The notes beneath the pieces are model-generated. The model searched no databases, was not told the origin of the DNA, and saw only the letters and a list, made by a program, of their open reading frames with translations. The position numbers and the translations under genes are program-made. A stretch of 64,000 bases of DNA. Origin: Misgurnus anguillicaudatus. Taxonomy: Eukaryota; Chordata; Actinopteri; Cypriniformes; Cobitidae. The DNA is taken from positions 20,283,001 through 20,347,000 of the forward strand of contig NC_073361.2 of NCBI RefSeq assembly GCF_027580225.2. Reading direction: 5' to 3'. This document shows, piece by piece, positions 1 to 11,805 of this stretch (position 1 is its first letter; the number at the start of each line of letters is the position of its first letter).

Positions 1-480
1 ATAACACTAATATCCTAAATCTAAAAATCTTTACAAACTATATATCTTTGGAAAGCTCTAAGAGTGTAGTTTTCATATTTCATCACAATTTTTGGAAAAT
101 TATGACGTAGTCAGAGTCAGTTTCTAAAACGTCACGGGCCACAGGTGGACCCGATTTGTTTTTACATATGTATAGCACTAATACCCTGTTCTAAACCTAA
201 AAAATCTTGTCAAACTATATATCTTTGGAAAGCTCTTAGATTGTACTTTTCATATTTCAAGGTCATCTGATGATAGATATAATCTAGTGACAGTTTTTAG
301 TTACATGACCCCACCCCCCATAGGAATGCATATTCATTTTATATATTCATAACACTATATCCTGGTATAAACCTACAGAAATCTTGACAAACTATATATC
401 ATTGGAAAGCTCTAAGAATGTAGTTTTCATATTCCAAAACGTTTTAGCAGTTATAATAATGCAGTGACAGTGTTTTATTA
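1..480. repeat. Three diverged tandem repeat units, about 175 bp each
   Basis: Three head-to-tail units begin near 1, 174 and 348. Each opens with a variant of 'taacactaatatcct' and carries a conserved core, 'caaactatatatctttgga', followed by 'aagctcta' and 'gtagttttcatatt'. The units differ by scattered substitutions, so this is an old tandem array. It may continue past the left edge. No coding potential was seen. Confidence 0.8.
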
Positions 481-948
481 ATGTGTGACAAGAGAATGCA
501 GCAAACCGTTGACAACTAGTGGCCGCTGTTGGTAAAACCACAAAAATTGTTACACAAACCTCATTTTTTGTGATTTTAACTTAAAATTTTGATCACAACT
601 GCTTGAGACATATGGCCTCATGTTTACATTATTACTTTTGTGAAACATTTTCATTTTTATAATTGTATTTATCAAATTAATATGTTATTGCATTATTTTT
701 AATTATTAAAATAAATTTAAACTGCTATAACAATTTTTTTGTTAAATATTTTCACCTCCAGGAAGATCAGTGAAAAACCTTACATTGTGTTCTTTAAAAC
801 AAGACCAAGATTATGCTTTTAGACCAAACAATGCCAGAGTTATATTAATTTGAAGCCGCACATCAAAAGGGTGCGGTGACGGGTAAGTGGTTAAACAAGC
901 CACAGCCAACCACTGCATTAAACATTAAAGACCACAAGTTTTACTTAC
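481..948. other. AT-rich intron sequence, no feature seen
   Basis: This lies inside the intron that follows the last visible exon of the CENP-C-type gene. It is AT-rich. I looked for the remaining cupin exons on the minus strand and found none. Confidence 0.5.
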
Positions 949-3900
949 AGAAACTGTATCAATGTCCATCTGTGGGGGTTTCTTCATGAACGACCCCAGC
1001 AGAATCTTTCCATGCGAGAAAGAGCTCTCCTGTAGATCAACAGCATGGCCCATGGCTCTGCCTCCAAAGGAGTGCCAGTGAAAGTCGTCGGGACTGACAG
1101 TCTGCCCTTTAGAAGAGAAAAGACGTTGCATTATGAACTGGTGGACATTATCTTAACAGATGACAGGAAGGCAAAAGCTTTATGCATAAGGACCTAGGCT
1201 AATAACAAAAACATAGCACCCGTCCCCTTTCATGTCCAGTCACTATAGTGTGTCCTTGAACAAGGCATTCAACACAAGGTTGTTTAAATGTGTATGTTAC
1301 TGGTGTACTGTGGCACCACTGACAAATGGCGCTTTTCCATTGCATAGTACCCCACGGTTTGGGTCAGGTCAGGTGAGAACACCTCACTTTGGCTTGGTTA
1401 GCTTTTCCATCGAGTAACACTTTATAAAATTATAGGCGTGTCGTTTTATTTGCGCTGCCTACTGCTGTGACATCATACAAGTGAAAGAGTCGTTGTACAT
1501 TCCCATACATTCATTCATTTCTCATTTCATTTAATTTCATTCATTTCTTCAAGCTAGCATGAAGGTAAAGCTAAGCTTTTACATTATAGCGATGACGCTC
1601 GTAGTGACGATTCTCTCAGACCAATCAGATTCGATTTCGATTTACAAGCTATCAAGACGATTTGATTCTCAATTCGATCCCAATTCTTGGATCGACATTT
1701 ATACTCGATTTTCGATTCAACTCAATGATTATAAATTATATAGAATATTATATTACATTATATTAGAATAAAGACTGAATGAAGGAATGACATGCTCGCC
1801 TTTCGCTCCTTGGTGACATCGCGCAAGGAAAAAAAGAGGGTGACATCTAGTGGAGAAGACTAGTAATTAGATTAACGTTAATCTTATGTTCAATGTTTGC
1901 AGAAATAAATATGGGGGGGGGGGGGGGGTGTATTGATTCATGTGCTTTAAGAATCGATTCTGAAGCGTCCACATAAAAAATCAAATCAATTAATCGTAAA
2001 ATCGAAACTAGTAATCTACAGTGTTTTCGTGTCACGTTTTGGTATTAGCTTGGGTCTTTTGGAACCGCAACCGAGGTAGTACTAAAAAAAAGTGTCAGGT
2101 ACTACATACTGCACCCAGTGGAAAAGCCCCCAAAAGTAAGCTGACCCGACACAAACCGGGGGGTACTATGTAATGGAAAAGCGCCATAAGTGTGTTCTGC
2201 ATCCTAAGTAACAAATACTTTACATTGCTTAAATTTTACATTTTATATTGCTTGAGTGCACTCTCAGTTCCCTATATTGTTCTGGTCCAAGTCTATGAAT
2301 TTGACATTCAAATTTGATCTATTTTTTTTGTATGTGGGTTACCTTTAGAGGCTGGGGGCCACATGTGAGCGAACCATGTGTGCAGATTGTTCCAGTCCTC
2401 TTTCTCTAGGACGATGGTCTGCAGTGGGGGACCACAGAGATCACATTGCGACAACACCCGAGGAACGTGTCGGGACAAGTAGGGAGTCACTCTGGATGAT
2501 GGCAAATCTGAAATAACAGAAAGTACGCTTAGGATGAAATACCAAAAAGTAAAAGATCGCTGGATGAACCCACCAATAGCATAAAGGGAGATTTTGGGCA
2601 ACCTGTATTCTTTGTGAAATACTAAACACATCAATGCTCAACACTCACCGATATCATCATCATCTTCATCGTGTCGCTGAAGTTCAAGCACTGACGATGG
2701 CCCACTTCTGAATGCAGCATCACTAGATAGATATAATAAATAATACACTCAGTTATGCAGTTTCGCTGCACTTGAAACTTGTAAATGTGACTATTTGCAT
2801 CAGGTGCACAGAGCCAGACAAAACTAGAAAAGAATATGGTATCTGCTACATTTGCCAATATTTACAGTGATTTGTTCAAATCAGCTTACACATATAATGT
2901 GCTGGGTCCGCTGGACACTCGAACACTCTGGTTTCTGGTCGCCGACGGCTCCACAGCAATACCACCAATGAAGTGAGAAGAAACGTGGCCATTTCCCTCA
3001 TCACTATTGGCCATATTCTCACTCGAGTGATCGGATTGATCCTCAAGAGAGTGAAGGATATTTCTGCGTCCCTGTTTTCTGCGCCTTTGTCCGCTTTTTA
3101 CCATATTAACTTTCTCGGAGGAAAAAATGGCATTCATCGAAGCTAAAGACGTCTTGATTGACTTTGGTGTGCGGATTATGTTTCTGGTGTGATTCTTAGT
3201 TTTCTGTGATTTCACTGGATTTGGGTCCTTATTAAATGCACCAATAGGAGCAGTTGTTGTTTTGGACTTATGTGGAGGAGGACTGTGAGTTATAAAAGGT
3301 CCATTTGTTGGTTCTTCAGACTGTGTCACCTCCCACCAATTGGAAGGTGTTTTTCGTTGTCTTTTCGAAGGAACGTCATCTGGTACAGATCTCTCTGGTC
3401 TTCTCAGCGAAGATGAAGGATGTTTCTGCGCAGATCCACCATCACGTGTGTAGACCTTGTCAAACACTTGCTTCTCACCTATTTATTTACACAAAATATA
3501 AGTTTTATGATTGCTGACTGATGCATTTGTATGTATGATTGTATAGTGAGATTAAGGAAAAAGTGAACTGAAGTAATACAGTCTGCGAAAGGTTTACCTG
3601 TTATAGGGTTGGGTTGTCTGTCATGACTACAGAATTCTGGACTTATTTCTGAAGGCGTCACATCTGAAGTAGCTCCCACTTCATCTTCAGACACACGATC
3701 CGGTGACGGCACTTGAGGTTGAGCAGCTGCTTTGATTTTTTTCCGACTACCTGTTTTCTTAGCTGTTTTCTTAGCATCATCATCCTTGGTTATCACCTTT
3801 TCAGCATTTTCCACCTCACTACGAGTAGATTTTAGCTGCTTTTTTTTCTTCTGGGTGGGCCTGGTTTCTTCAGAAACCTCTACAGCTTCTTTCTTCGTTG

Positions 3901-6900
3901 TAGTTTTACTGGTTTTTGGTTGTCCCTGTGCCGTCTCTGATTGACTCTCTGTGGCACTTTCATCTTCGCCAGTAAGCCACCACGATCCTGGTGGTTTCCT
4001 CTTCCTCCTGCTAGTCGCAGAACTGTCTAAAGAAGTGTCAGAAAAAGCTGGTGGTGCGTCCTTTGGCTTTGCTGCAGTCCTCTTTGTCTCTTTGCTCTTC
4101 TGTTTTTTTGCTGAATCCTTCAAGGCATCTTGCTTGGCTGAAGGCTGCTTAGTTACAGCTAAATTGGATGAATAAAACGGTACGGACAGACGATGTTTAG
4201 CGACAACAATGGCAATACTAACACACGCTTAATTTCCTCAAGAAAAGGGTAAAATTTATGTTTTTGTGAGATTTAGGAATGTGTTAGATGCATGCACTAC
4301 AAAAGTGATAACATTTTACATGTTAACAATTAAAATTAGTCAAACGCTAAGCAAACTAACCTCTTCTTTCCTCTTCCTCTTGCTGATCAAGGGCAGGTGA
4401 AGGTTCAACACTGTCATGCTCTTCACAGACAGGATCGATATTTTCTAGCTCTTTTTGTTGTTTTGATGTTCTTTTGTTTGTTTTAGAGACAGCTTCCCCT
4501 TTTCTACTGTTCTTTCCATTTTTGTTTGGGGATTGAGGACCTGCTGTAGTAAGGACATTATTGGACTCCTTTTTTGTTTTGGACCGCCGCCTCTTCTGTT
4601 GAGATCCAGAAGACTTGAGAGGTTTCTTTGTTGTTTTTGCTACAGATGGAGCAGGGATTTCAGGACTGCCTGATTCTTCCCCAGCTTTGTCAAGAAGCTC
4701 ATTGGGTGCTTTGTCCTTTGAGCTCTGTTTTCCTGTAACACCTGCACACGTGTATGTGAAATCATATTAGCAAATACCTAATATGTTTTTATTTTATTTT
4801 ATTTAATACTATATTTCTATTAATATAATAATAAAGTCAGTGGCGGCTGGCGATTTCTTTTCCGGGGTCAGGAATTAAAAATATGTGTTTGCTGTGTCAT
4901 ATGTGTGACTTGTCATGTCAAAGCATGTGTTCGGTGCGTCATGTAAACCTATGTGCATCACACCTCATGTCTGCACCAGGCACGTATTTTAACATGTTGA
5001 AAAAGATTTATGATAAAAGAGACATTCACAAGACACTTATTTAACACAAAACTCTGATTAAACATTTTATTAAGTGAGTATCTGGCAAACGCAAGTGTCT
5101 CTTTTATCACAAACTACTTCGAAGCATCAGGAGCAGGCACCTAAGACGCATGATGCACATAGGTTCACATGACGCGCCGAACACATATTTTGACATGACA
5201 AGCCACACAGATGACATGTAAATACATGTTTTGACAAAAAGAAGTCACTGGCCGGCCGCCACTCATTATATTTTTCATTTAAAGGCACAATATGTAATTT
5301 TTACAACTATAGGTTGCTATTACTAGGGGTGAAATGTTTTTTAAAACTGCTGCAAAATCTCTAGATTTAAATATTGTTGGAAACATCTGGGATGTCAGTA
5401 CACAAGTGAAAAATATATAACACTGTGCTTAATTTTAATAAATATTTTAATGCAAAAATCTTACATATTGTGCCTTTAGCAATTACATTAATAGATTACA
5501 AACTTCTAAGAACACATTTAAAAGCTGGGATTTAAAAATTAATTCAAACCAAAAAAATTTACAAAATAGGTTTCAGGTGCCTTATTGCATGCCGTATAGA
5601 AATGTATGCTGAGCTATAATAGGACAAAAAAAGAGGTTTCGGCTCCTTCCCCTTAGTTTCTTTACATGCTAATCAATGTTTTAATTTGATTTTTTTGCTT
5701 TTCTGTACATGAATGTTTACACTGTTACTGTTTTTTTTTAACATTATTTAACAATAAAGAAGGCTGAGCGCTCTTAAAGGGGAAACAGACAAATCAGATG
5801 ATAAAAACAGGGTGAAAATTGTCATAAATTATTTCATTGTGTATGTTTCTTGGAGGAAAAAAACTTTAGTAATACTATAAGTACACCTGAGGGAACATAA
5901 TAAAATAAAAAACACATCATGAGCCCTTTAATACATGTTTAACTGTAAGATTTAGTCAAACTGTGACTTACCTGATGGATCCACATCTTTGAGTCCCTGT
6001 ACAGTTTGAGATGAGATCTGATCACAACCCTCATCCTCCAGTGCTTCAGGTACAGGGTTTGGTATCTCCTCTAAAACATCAGTCACAGCATCTTTACTAT
6101 TCTTTTTTGAAGCTTTCCCACGTTTTCCTTTTGGTTGTTTTTTAGACTCAACTTGTGCTTTGCTTCTTTTGGAGGTTGGCACCTGTTGTTCGTTCACATC
6201 TGCTTCACTCTGCAAGCGCTGCTCTGTAGAGGATGGCTCCGCAGAAACACTTTCTGAAGTTTTTGCTTGGACAGTTTTTTTGTTTCGGCTGACATCTGCC
6301 TTCCGAGGGATAACAAACAGAACAGGAGCCTCATCGTCCAGAATCATGAAGTCTTCCTCTAAATCTACAGGTGGAGGAGCTGGTACCGCTGCTGGTTTCC
6401 TGGAACTTATGAATTGGAGAAGTGTTACACTTGTGCATAACACTAAGAGGTTTCATTTTAAAATCTAGCGAGCTTTTAACTCACCATGAGGATTTAGGCA
6501 TCAACGCCTTTTTAAGCTTGTGCTGGAAAGATGACCTTTTTCCAGTATGCTCCACCATCTGATCCATGCATTGCTCGGTCCGCTGTAGTTTCTGCTCATT
6601 ATTCTGAACCACAATAGGAGACAATTGACTTGGATCTTCATTCCTTAAAAAAAGAGAAAATATAAAGTACAATTCTGTGACATGAGTATGTAAATCAATA
6701 TACAACAAAATTTTGTTCACTTGCTACACCTACACGAAATGCTGTATTTTCTTGTAGGTATGTGTTGTGTTGTTGTTGTTATCAGTTGTGGAATCCAATC
6801 ATTAAATAGATACACATTTGAGGTCGTTTTTTCTTGCTTTATTATGTAATTCTATTTTATGCTACTTTACACATTTACTACTATTTTTAGTTACCAACTC

Positions 6901-7891
6901 CACTAGGTATGAAATATATTTTGTACATATTAATCCCCTATATCCCGCTGCAAACATGATAATCTTATAGAACATTTTTCTGTCTGTTATCCTATAATTG
7001 CCACTTTTGGACAGTGGCTGTGGTTTTTTTTTACTTAATCCATTTTGACCATTTCAGATGTATGTGTGTATATGTGTATGTATATGGAGCCAAAATATTA
7101 TGTGTGGATGAGTTTATGTCGGTATGTCTGTATGTAAAATTAGCCTATATAAAAGTGGAAGACTTAATATCTGAAAATAAGTTGTAAAAAGGGATTAATG
7201 ATCACTAGTCTGATTGTATGTTTTTCTGTGTTATCATCATTCAGTTTGAATTTGATCTTTTAATGTACAAAGCTGATATTGCCATCACTTCTAGTTGACT
7301 CCCGAGTCGCTTTCATTTCAAAATGGCGGATTTGATCTATACTCTTTGTTTAAGTGCAAATGCTTCGCTTAACAAGAGTACATTTACTATGTTACAATAC
7401 ATTTAGATTCATTTTTTTGTGCTGTGATAATTAATGTAAATAAATACACTGACAATTAAAGTAAATTGTTAAAAATGTTTAAACTTAAGGTTTATACTGG
7501 GGCGCATGCCCCAGTAAAAGGGGTCTAGCGACGCCCCTGCTCACAATCCATTAACAGAACAATTATATTTATATTCTGTTGAAAGATAGTAGCTTCCTCA
7601 CATTGGTGAATCAGTCTTTAATTCCAGTGGAGCAGACTGGGTGGCTACAGACGATGATCTTGTTTTTGCAGTCTTCCTGCTTGATAGAGCAAAGATAAGA
7701 TGATGTTAGTTATGCATACTTATACTTATATATATATATATATATATATGGGATTGTTTTAAATTACATTTGCATTTATGGATTTGGCAGACGCTTTAAT
7801 GAAAGCGACTTACAGTGCATTACATTGTTTCTCTGGTTCGAACCCATGACCTTTTGCTCTGCTAATGCAGGTTAAAAAATTAAACTCACAA

Positions 7892-7973
<82 letters not shown>

Positions 7974-10544
7974 CCTATTAAGTTCTCGTTTATTTTAAGT
8001 GAACAAACATGGTGCTGAATTGTAAATAATTGTTTTATGATTTGCCATTTTAGTTCTATATTTATACTTAAAAAAAGCTAATTAATTAAGAAATATTCAA
8101 GTAGTTTTAACATTTTGGACAAAACATACACACATAACAACAACAACACACACTCGTTTCATTTTTAATTTAACAAGTAATGCATACAGTGGGGCAAAAA
8201 AGTATTTAGTCAGCTACCAATTGTTCAAGTTCTCACACTTATAGCCAATCAGCAGTAAGGAGCGTGTCTACTAACCGACATCCTTGCCGGGTTGCGTATG
8301 TGTGGGGCGGGTCTATCAACAGAAGGTCCAGATTCTATTGGGGTAGGGGTGTGTTTGTTTAGGTGATTTCAAATATCAACATTGGCTTTCAAACATTGTG
8401 GACAGGTGTCTTTTATACTGCTAACAAGTAATACATAACAGTAATGAACCATCTACCACTGTTAACTTCTCACAGTAACTGACCTTGATAAGGAACCAGT
8501 GTTTGGGTTTGTGGTTTTTCTAAACTCAAGCCTTTCTGGTGGTGATTCCAGAGACCCACTGTAACTACAAAGCAAATATATTTATGAGACAATTATGCAA
8601 TAAAATCGAAAATGTAAAAAAAAATCAGACTTGTTACCATTCATACCTATGGATGGCTTCCTTTACTGGCTCTGACTGCTGAGTGCAAGGAGGTTTGGCT
8701 AAGTCTCCTCCAATAGGCTCCTCATCCTCTCCAAAAAGCAAAAGCTTGAACCCATTCACTGGTTCATCCTCTTCTGTTGCCAAGGTAATAGGGCTGGACG
8801 TCTTTATGGGAGCAATCTCTTTAAATGGACTTTCTGTGTAAAACAAAACAAAAGAAACACAGTTATTTCAGATAACAGGCAGGTGACAAGTAGCCTGGTC
8901 CAACCAGACTCTCGTACATTCATTTCATTTGTACAGAGAGTCTGGCCAAGCTCCATTGCAAAGCGTTACTTCTGTTAAGGAGGGTCCTCTGTTGAAGTTT
9001 AAAACTATACACAGCACTCCCAGATGTAGTACTGAAGAGAAATTAAAATTAAGGGGAAGCACGTAGGAGGGCGGAGCCAGGCTAGGTGATGAGTCTTCAG
9101 TTTTATACAATACAGGTTAGCTTTATTATCACTGATAATATAATCTTTAGAGACTCAAAGTGGTTTAAGTAGGATCCGTTACCTTTATCAATAAGTCCAT
9201 CATCCTGAATGCCATTAGCATCTATTAATGCTTCCTTGGGTGCCTAAAAATCACAATTATAAATATTAACATCACATTGTGTAGCTGATAACAGAATGAT
9301 CTACGATGATTTAAGACGTGACAATGGTGTGCACCTTTTTAGATGGAGTCTTTACATTATGTGAATCTGATGGACTCTCACTTTTCTTCTGGTTAACTAC
9401 ACCACTGCTTTTGGGCAATGGAGAAAGGACAGGTAAACCCAGATCAGAGTCTGCATCTACCAAAAATAGAAATATGGGTTTAGATGATATCAACAGCATA
9501 TGGAATTTTAATTAAACGTTTCAACGTTTTTAGCTAGAAGAATTTAAGAATAGAATTACCTATGTCATCAAATAAAGAGTCAATATCACGTAGGGTAAAG
9601 ACATCATTGATCTGGATTTGAGACCTGCTTCTACAAAAACAGAATAAACACGAATAGTAGGAATAAGACAGTTGTTGTATGATAATCATTTTTAATCACA
9701 GTTGTAACATGCAAATATGTTAAAATTGTTTTAAAGCTGGCACATCACTTACTTGTCCTCTCCTTTGTGATAAAGTAGTTTCTTTTTGGCCTTGCCCTAA
9801 AAAATAGATTCAGTGAGTGATGTTAGTTTCTTAAATTTGCAAATACATCGATATGGAGTTTATGATTGTGACAAAAGTCTCAAAAGTAAAGTCTCAATTT
9901 AATTATGAGATCTAAATTATAAAAGCTTGATTTAACCCATCCCATTCATTCTACTATGATTTCAATCTTTGAAGTGACCTTAAAAGTCAAAATTAGATAT
10001 CAGGCTTATGTCCTTTACATCATGTAAGATTACTTTATGTAGAAAAAAAGTAAATCACAAAAGGACTTTAGCTGGGTTTTCACAGGCAGGGTCACATACA
10101 GTATCTGTCAACACACAGTGTATAATACATAACGTTACCTTATCCCCAAATATATATAACTTACACTTTAATCTAATTACACTTTAAGCTCCAACACACA
10201 TACATAAACATACATAAAATGTTTATAACAACAAACAACTTGTAGTCTTGTGTGATATCTAAACAAACATACATTTGGTTATGCTTAACGTTACGTGTGA
10301 TCTGTCACTTCTCTTTGGCAGATTCAAAACCTTGTGAGCTGACTACCATGACAGGATATTTAGGTATCGACGTTCACGAAAATGCTGTACAGGTAAGTTA
10401 GACAGACAGGTAACTTAGACACTAGAAAGCTCATTAGGTTTAAGACACAGCCTCAGAAGGACTCCATGCTGCAACAAAGAGAAGGTACAGGCAGATGCTA
10501 CGCTTGTTTTTCTGCCCTGAAACTGCTTTACTGACCTGCGACAT
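949..10544 (-). CDS. CENP-C-type inner kinetochore protein, 3' end off window
   Basis: CENP-C binds CENP-A nucleosomes and recruits the Mis12 complex at centromeres. Sixteen exons join in one frame (1055 codons): 10544-10536, 9796-9753, 9630-9560, 9456-9335, 9243-9183, 8833-8647, 8564-8484, 7676-7602, 6643-6485, 6399-5972, 4741-4361, 4158-3598, 3478-2890, 2722-2649, 2507-2343, 1106-949. Family marks seen: an acidic 'EEDFMILDD...VIPRKA' block near residue 285, like human CENP-C; two central-region motifs, RRKRKPPGSWW (about 599) and KRQRKTPSNWW (about 774); and the cupin start 'SFSHGKILLGS' near 1030. The usual CENP-C motif (RxxxR...YW) is not recognisable at its expected place. The long middle exons are Lys/Ser/Glu-rich and low in complexity. 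The start ATG (10544) gives a three-codon first exon followed by a GTCAGT donor; this start is an inference. The last exon ends at a GTAAGT donor (948), so the rest of the cupin is off the left edge. It could be the sole cenpc gene or a diverged paralogue. Confidence 0.85.
1327..2186. mobile_element. MITE-like element with 'TGGCGCTTTTCCATT' termini
   Basis: The left end 'TGGCGCTTTTCCATTGCATA' is mirrored by the right end '...TAATGGAAAAGCGCCA' at 2169-2186, so the ends are terminal inverted repeats. Both inner edges carry GGTACTA/TAGTACC-like sequence. The interior has a run of about 15 G (1914-1928). No transposase is seen. It lies in a CENP-C-gene intron. Confidence 0.75.
4839..5263. mobile_element. 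Palindromic MITE with 'AGTGGCGGCTGGC' termini
   Basis: The terminal 'AGTGGCGGCTGGC' is opposed by 'GGCCGGCCGCCACT' at the right end. The arms continue inward as an imperfect palindrome: 'TGTTCGGTGCGTCATGT' on the left matches 'ACATGACGCGCCGAACACA' on the right. Non-autonomous hAT-like type is likely. It sits in a CENP-C-gene intron. Confidence 0.75.
5280..5478. mobile_element. Short MITE with 'AAAGGCACAATATGTAA' termini
   Basis: The left end 'AAAGGCACAATATGTAATTT' is matched by the inverted right end 'TTACATATTGTGCCTTT'. A single similar end is also present at about 32990. It has no coding capacity. Confidence 0.75.
5479..7601. other. CENP-C-gene introns between 5479 and 7601
   Basis: Besides the exons at 5972-6399 and 6485-6643, this stretch is AT-rich intron. 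Positions 7495-7545 hold a transposon-end-like palindrome ('GGGGCGCATGCCCC') followed by 'CTAGCGACGCCCCTG', a common fish repeat terminus. No other gene was seen. Confidence 0.4.
7723..7970. repeat. TA microsatellites flanking a SINE-like fragment
   Basis: There are (TA)n tracts at about 7725-7748 and 7890-7970. Between them (about 7765-7880) lies 'TTTGGCAGACGCTTTAATG' followed by 'AAAGCGACTTACAGTGCATT', a widely dispersed fish repeat motif. A weaker relative of it occurs near 27390. Confidence 0.75.
8187..8430. mobile_element. Deleted Tc1-type transposon remnant
   Basis: 'CAGTGGGGCAAAAAAGTATT' is the typical end of one fish Tc1 family, and 'GTGGACAGGTGTCTTTTATA' further right resembles an internal part of such elements. 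No transposase frame remains. Confidence 0.5.
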
Positions 10545-10660
10545 CGTGTTGAGATCCACACCCGGGTTACAGAAACTGTGTGTCCGCCACTGAAGCTCAC
10601 AACATCGGTGACAATTCGACTCACATCTTCACTCTCAACATGTCGTGTTTGTTAGCATGC
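10545..10660. promoter_or_regulatory. Putative promoter and 5' UTR of the CENP-C-type gene
   Basis: This region lies immediately upstream (on the minus strand) of the inferred start. It holds a short upstream ATG (ATGTTGAGAGTG...) that stops after six codons and would be a uORF if transcribed. No TATA box is seen. This is an inference from position only. Confidence 0.3.
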
Positions 10661-10949
10661 CGCCACTCGCCGAAAACATTACACTTCTGTTTACTTGCAT
10701 AATTTTGAAGCTTTCGCTTCGCTTGTTTATGTACAATTGTTTTATATCCAAAGAAATCCCAAAGGATACTGCTAAATTTCAATATTTAAAAAGAAACCTT
10801 AATATCTTCCACAGAATCAGTCATTGCATTTGGCCCACAACAACAACACAAAAACTCCCGCCCAATTTTGTTACGCTCGGTACGAAAGACACGCAATGAC
10901 CTGCTGCCATCTAGAGCCAAGGAGTGTAACTACAGTCTAGTGGCCCTTC

Positions 10950-11792
10950 TTTTCTTCTTCTTCTTCTATTGACTTTTTATGGCGGATGGCAAACCAACTT
11001 ATGGTGCATTTACCATAAATATAAAGGCATTTACCGCCACCAACTGGACTGGAGTGTGAAGCACTGGTAAGCATATGACATTCGCATAAAAGTATGAGAA
11101 AAAAAAAATTAAATTCTATCAAATACTCCTATTTCTTTAATATATTTTATTATAGCACCATATATAATACTTTGTTTTTCTTGTTCTTTCAATATATTTA
11201 TCAAATTGAATGCTTCAACACCCATATTTTTAACTTCATTGATGAGTTTTAACCTTTCATTCTCATATTTCTTACACTCTATTAATACATGTTCTATGGT
11301 TTCTGGCTGAATACAATAATTACATTGCCCTGATTCATGTTTTCCTATTTTAAACAAAGAATGATTCAATCTAGTATGACCCATTCGGATGCGAGAAATT
11401 GCTGTATCTTCTTTTCTGTTCCTGACAACATATCTTCCATTTCCTACTTTCTGTTGAATGTTATACATAAACCTACCCTTGCTGTCACAATTCCATGCCT
11501 CTTGCCATTTGTTTTTTATGAATTCTTTAATTTTCCCTTTAACTTCATTTTTGCTCAGAGTAATTTGGACATCTATTTCTGAATGTTTCAGAGCTTCCTT
11601 AGCTAGTTTATCAACCACTTCATTCCCCTCCACTCCCACATGAGCAGGAACCCACAAAAATGTTATCAAACTTACATTACTAACTCTTAACAAACTAGCA
11701 AGTATCTCAAATATAATGTCTTGCCTTGATGATTTTAGTCCACTAGTAAGACTCATTAATGCTGCATAAGAATCAGAACAAATTGTTACTAA
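10950..11792 (-). mobile_element. 5'-truncated LINE with RNase H domain
   Basis: This is the 3' end of a non-LTR retrotransposon. The reading frame from 11790 to 11109 contains 'CSDSYAALMSL', 'FLWVPAHVGVEGNEVVDKLA' (the RNase H region of I-type LINEs) and a downstream cysteine/histidine cluster, 'CNYCIQPETIEHVLIEC'. A 160-bp 3' UTR ends in a (GAA)n tail, read as TTCTTCTTCTTC at 10953-10966 on the plus strand. Both ends are flanked by the same 13-bp repeat, CTAGTGGCCCTTC, at 10937-10949 and 11793-11805, the hallmark of target-primed insertion. It is truncated within the RNase H domain and so immobile. It inserted as a single event. Confidence 0.92.
11109..11790 (-). pseudogene. LINE ORF2 C-terminal fragment
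   Basis: This is an open frame of about 226 codons that starts inside the RNase H domain because the element is 5'-truncated. It keeps a catalytic-type Asp ('SDSY') and the 'HVGVEGNEVVDKLAKEA' helix, then a Lys-rich linker, then 'GHTRLNHSLF' and a CxxC...H...C cluster usual at the C-terminus of RNase-H-bearing LINEs. It has no endonuclease or reverse transcriptase. It is read as a relic, not a host gene. Confidence 0.85.
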
Positions 11793-11805
11793 CTAGTGGC
11801 CCTTC

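Noticed and set aside
10645..10899. 84-codon plus-strand frame next to the CENP-C-type gene start
   Set aside because: No family match and AT-rich; likely random open frame in the promoter flank.
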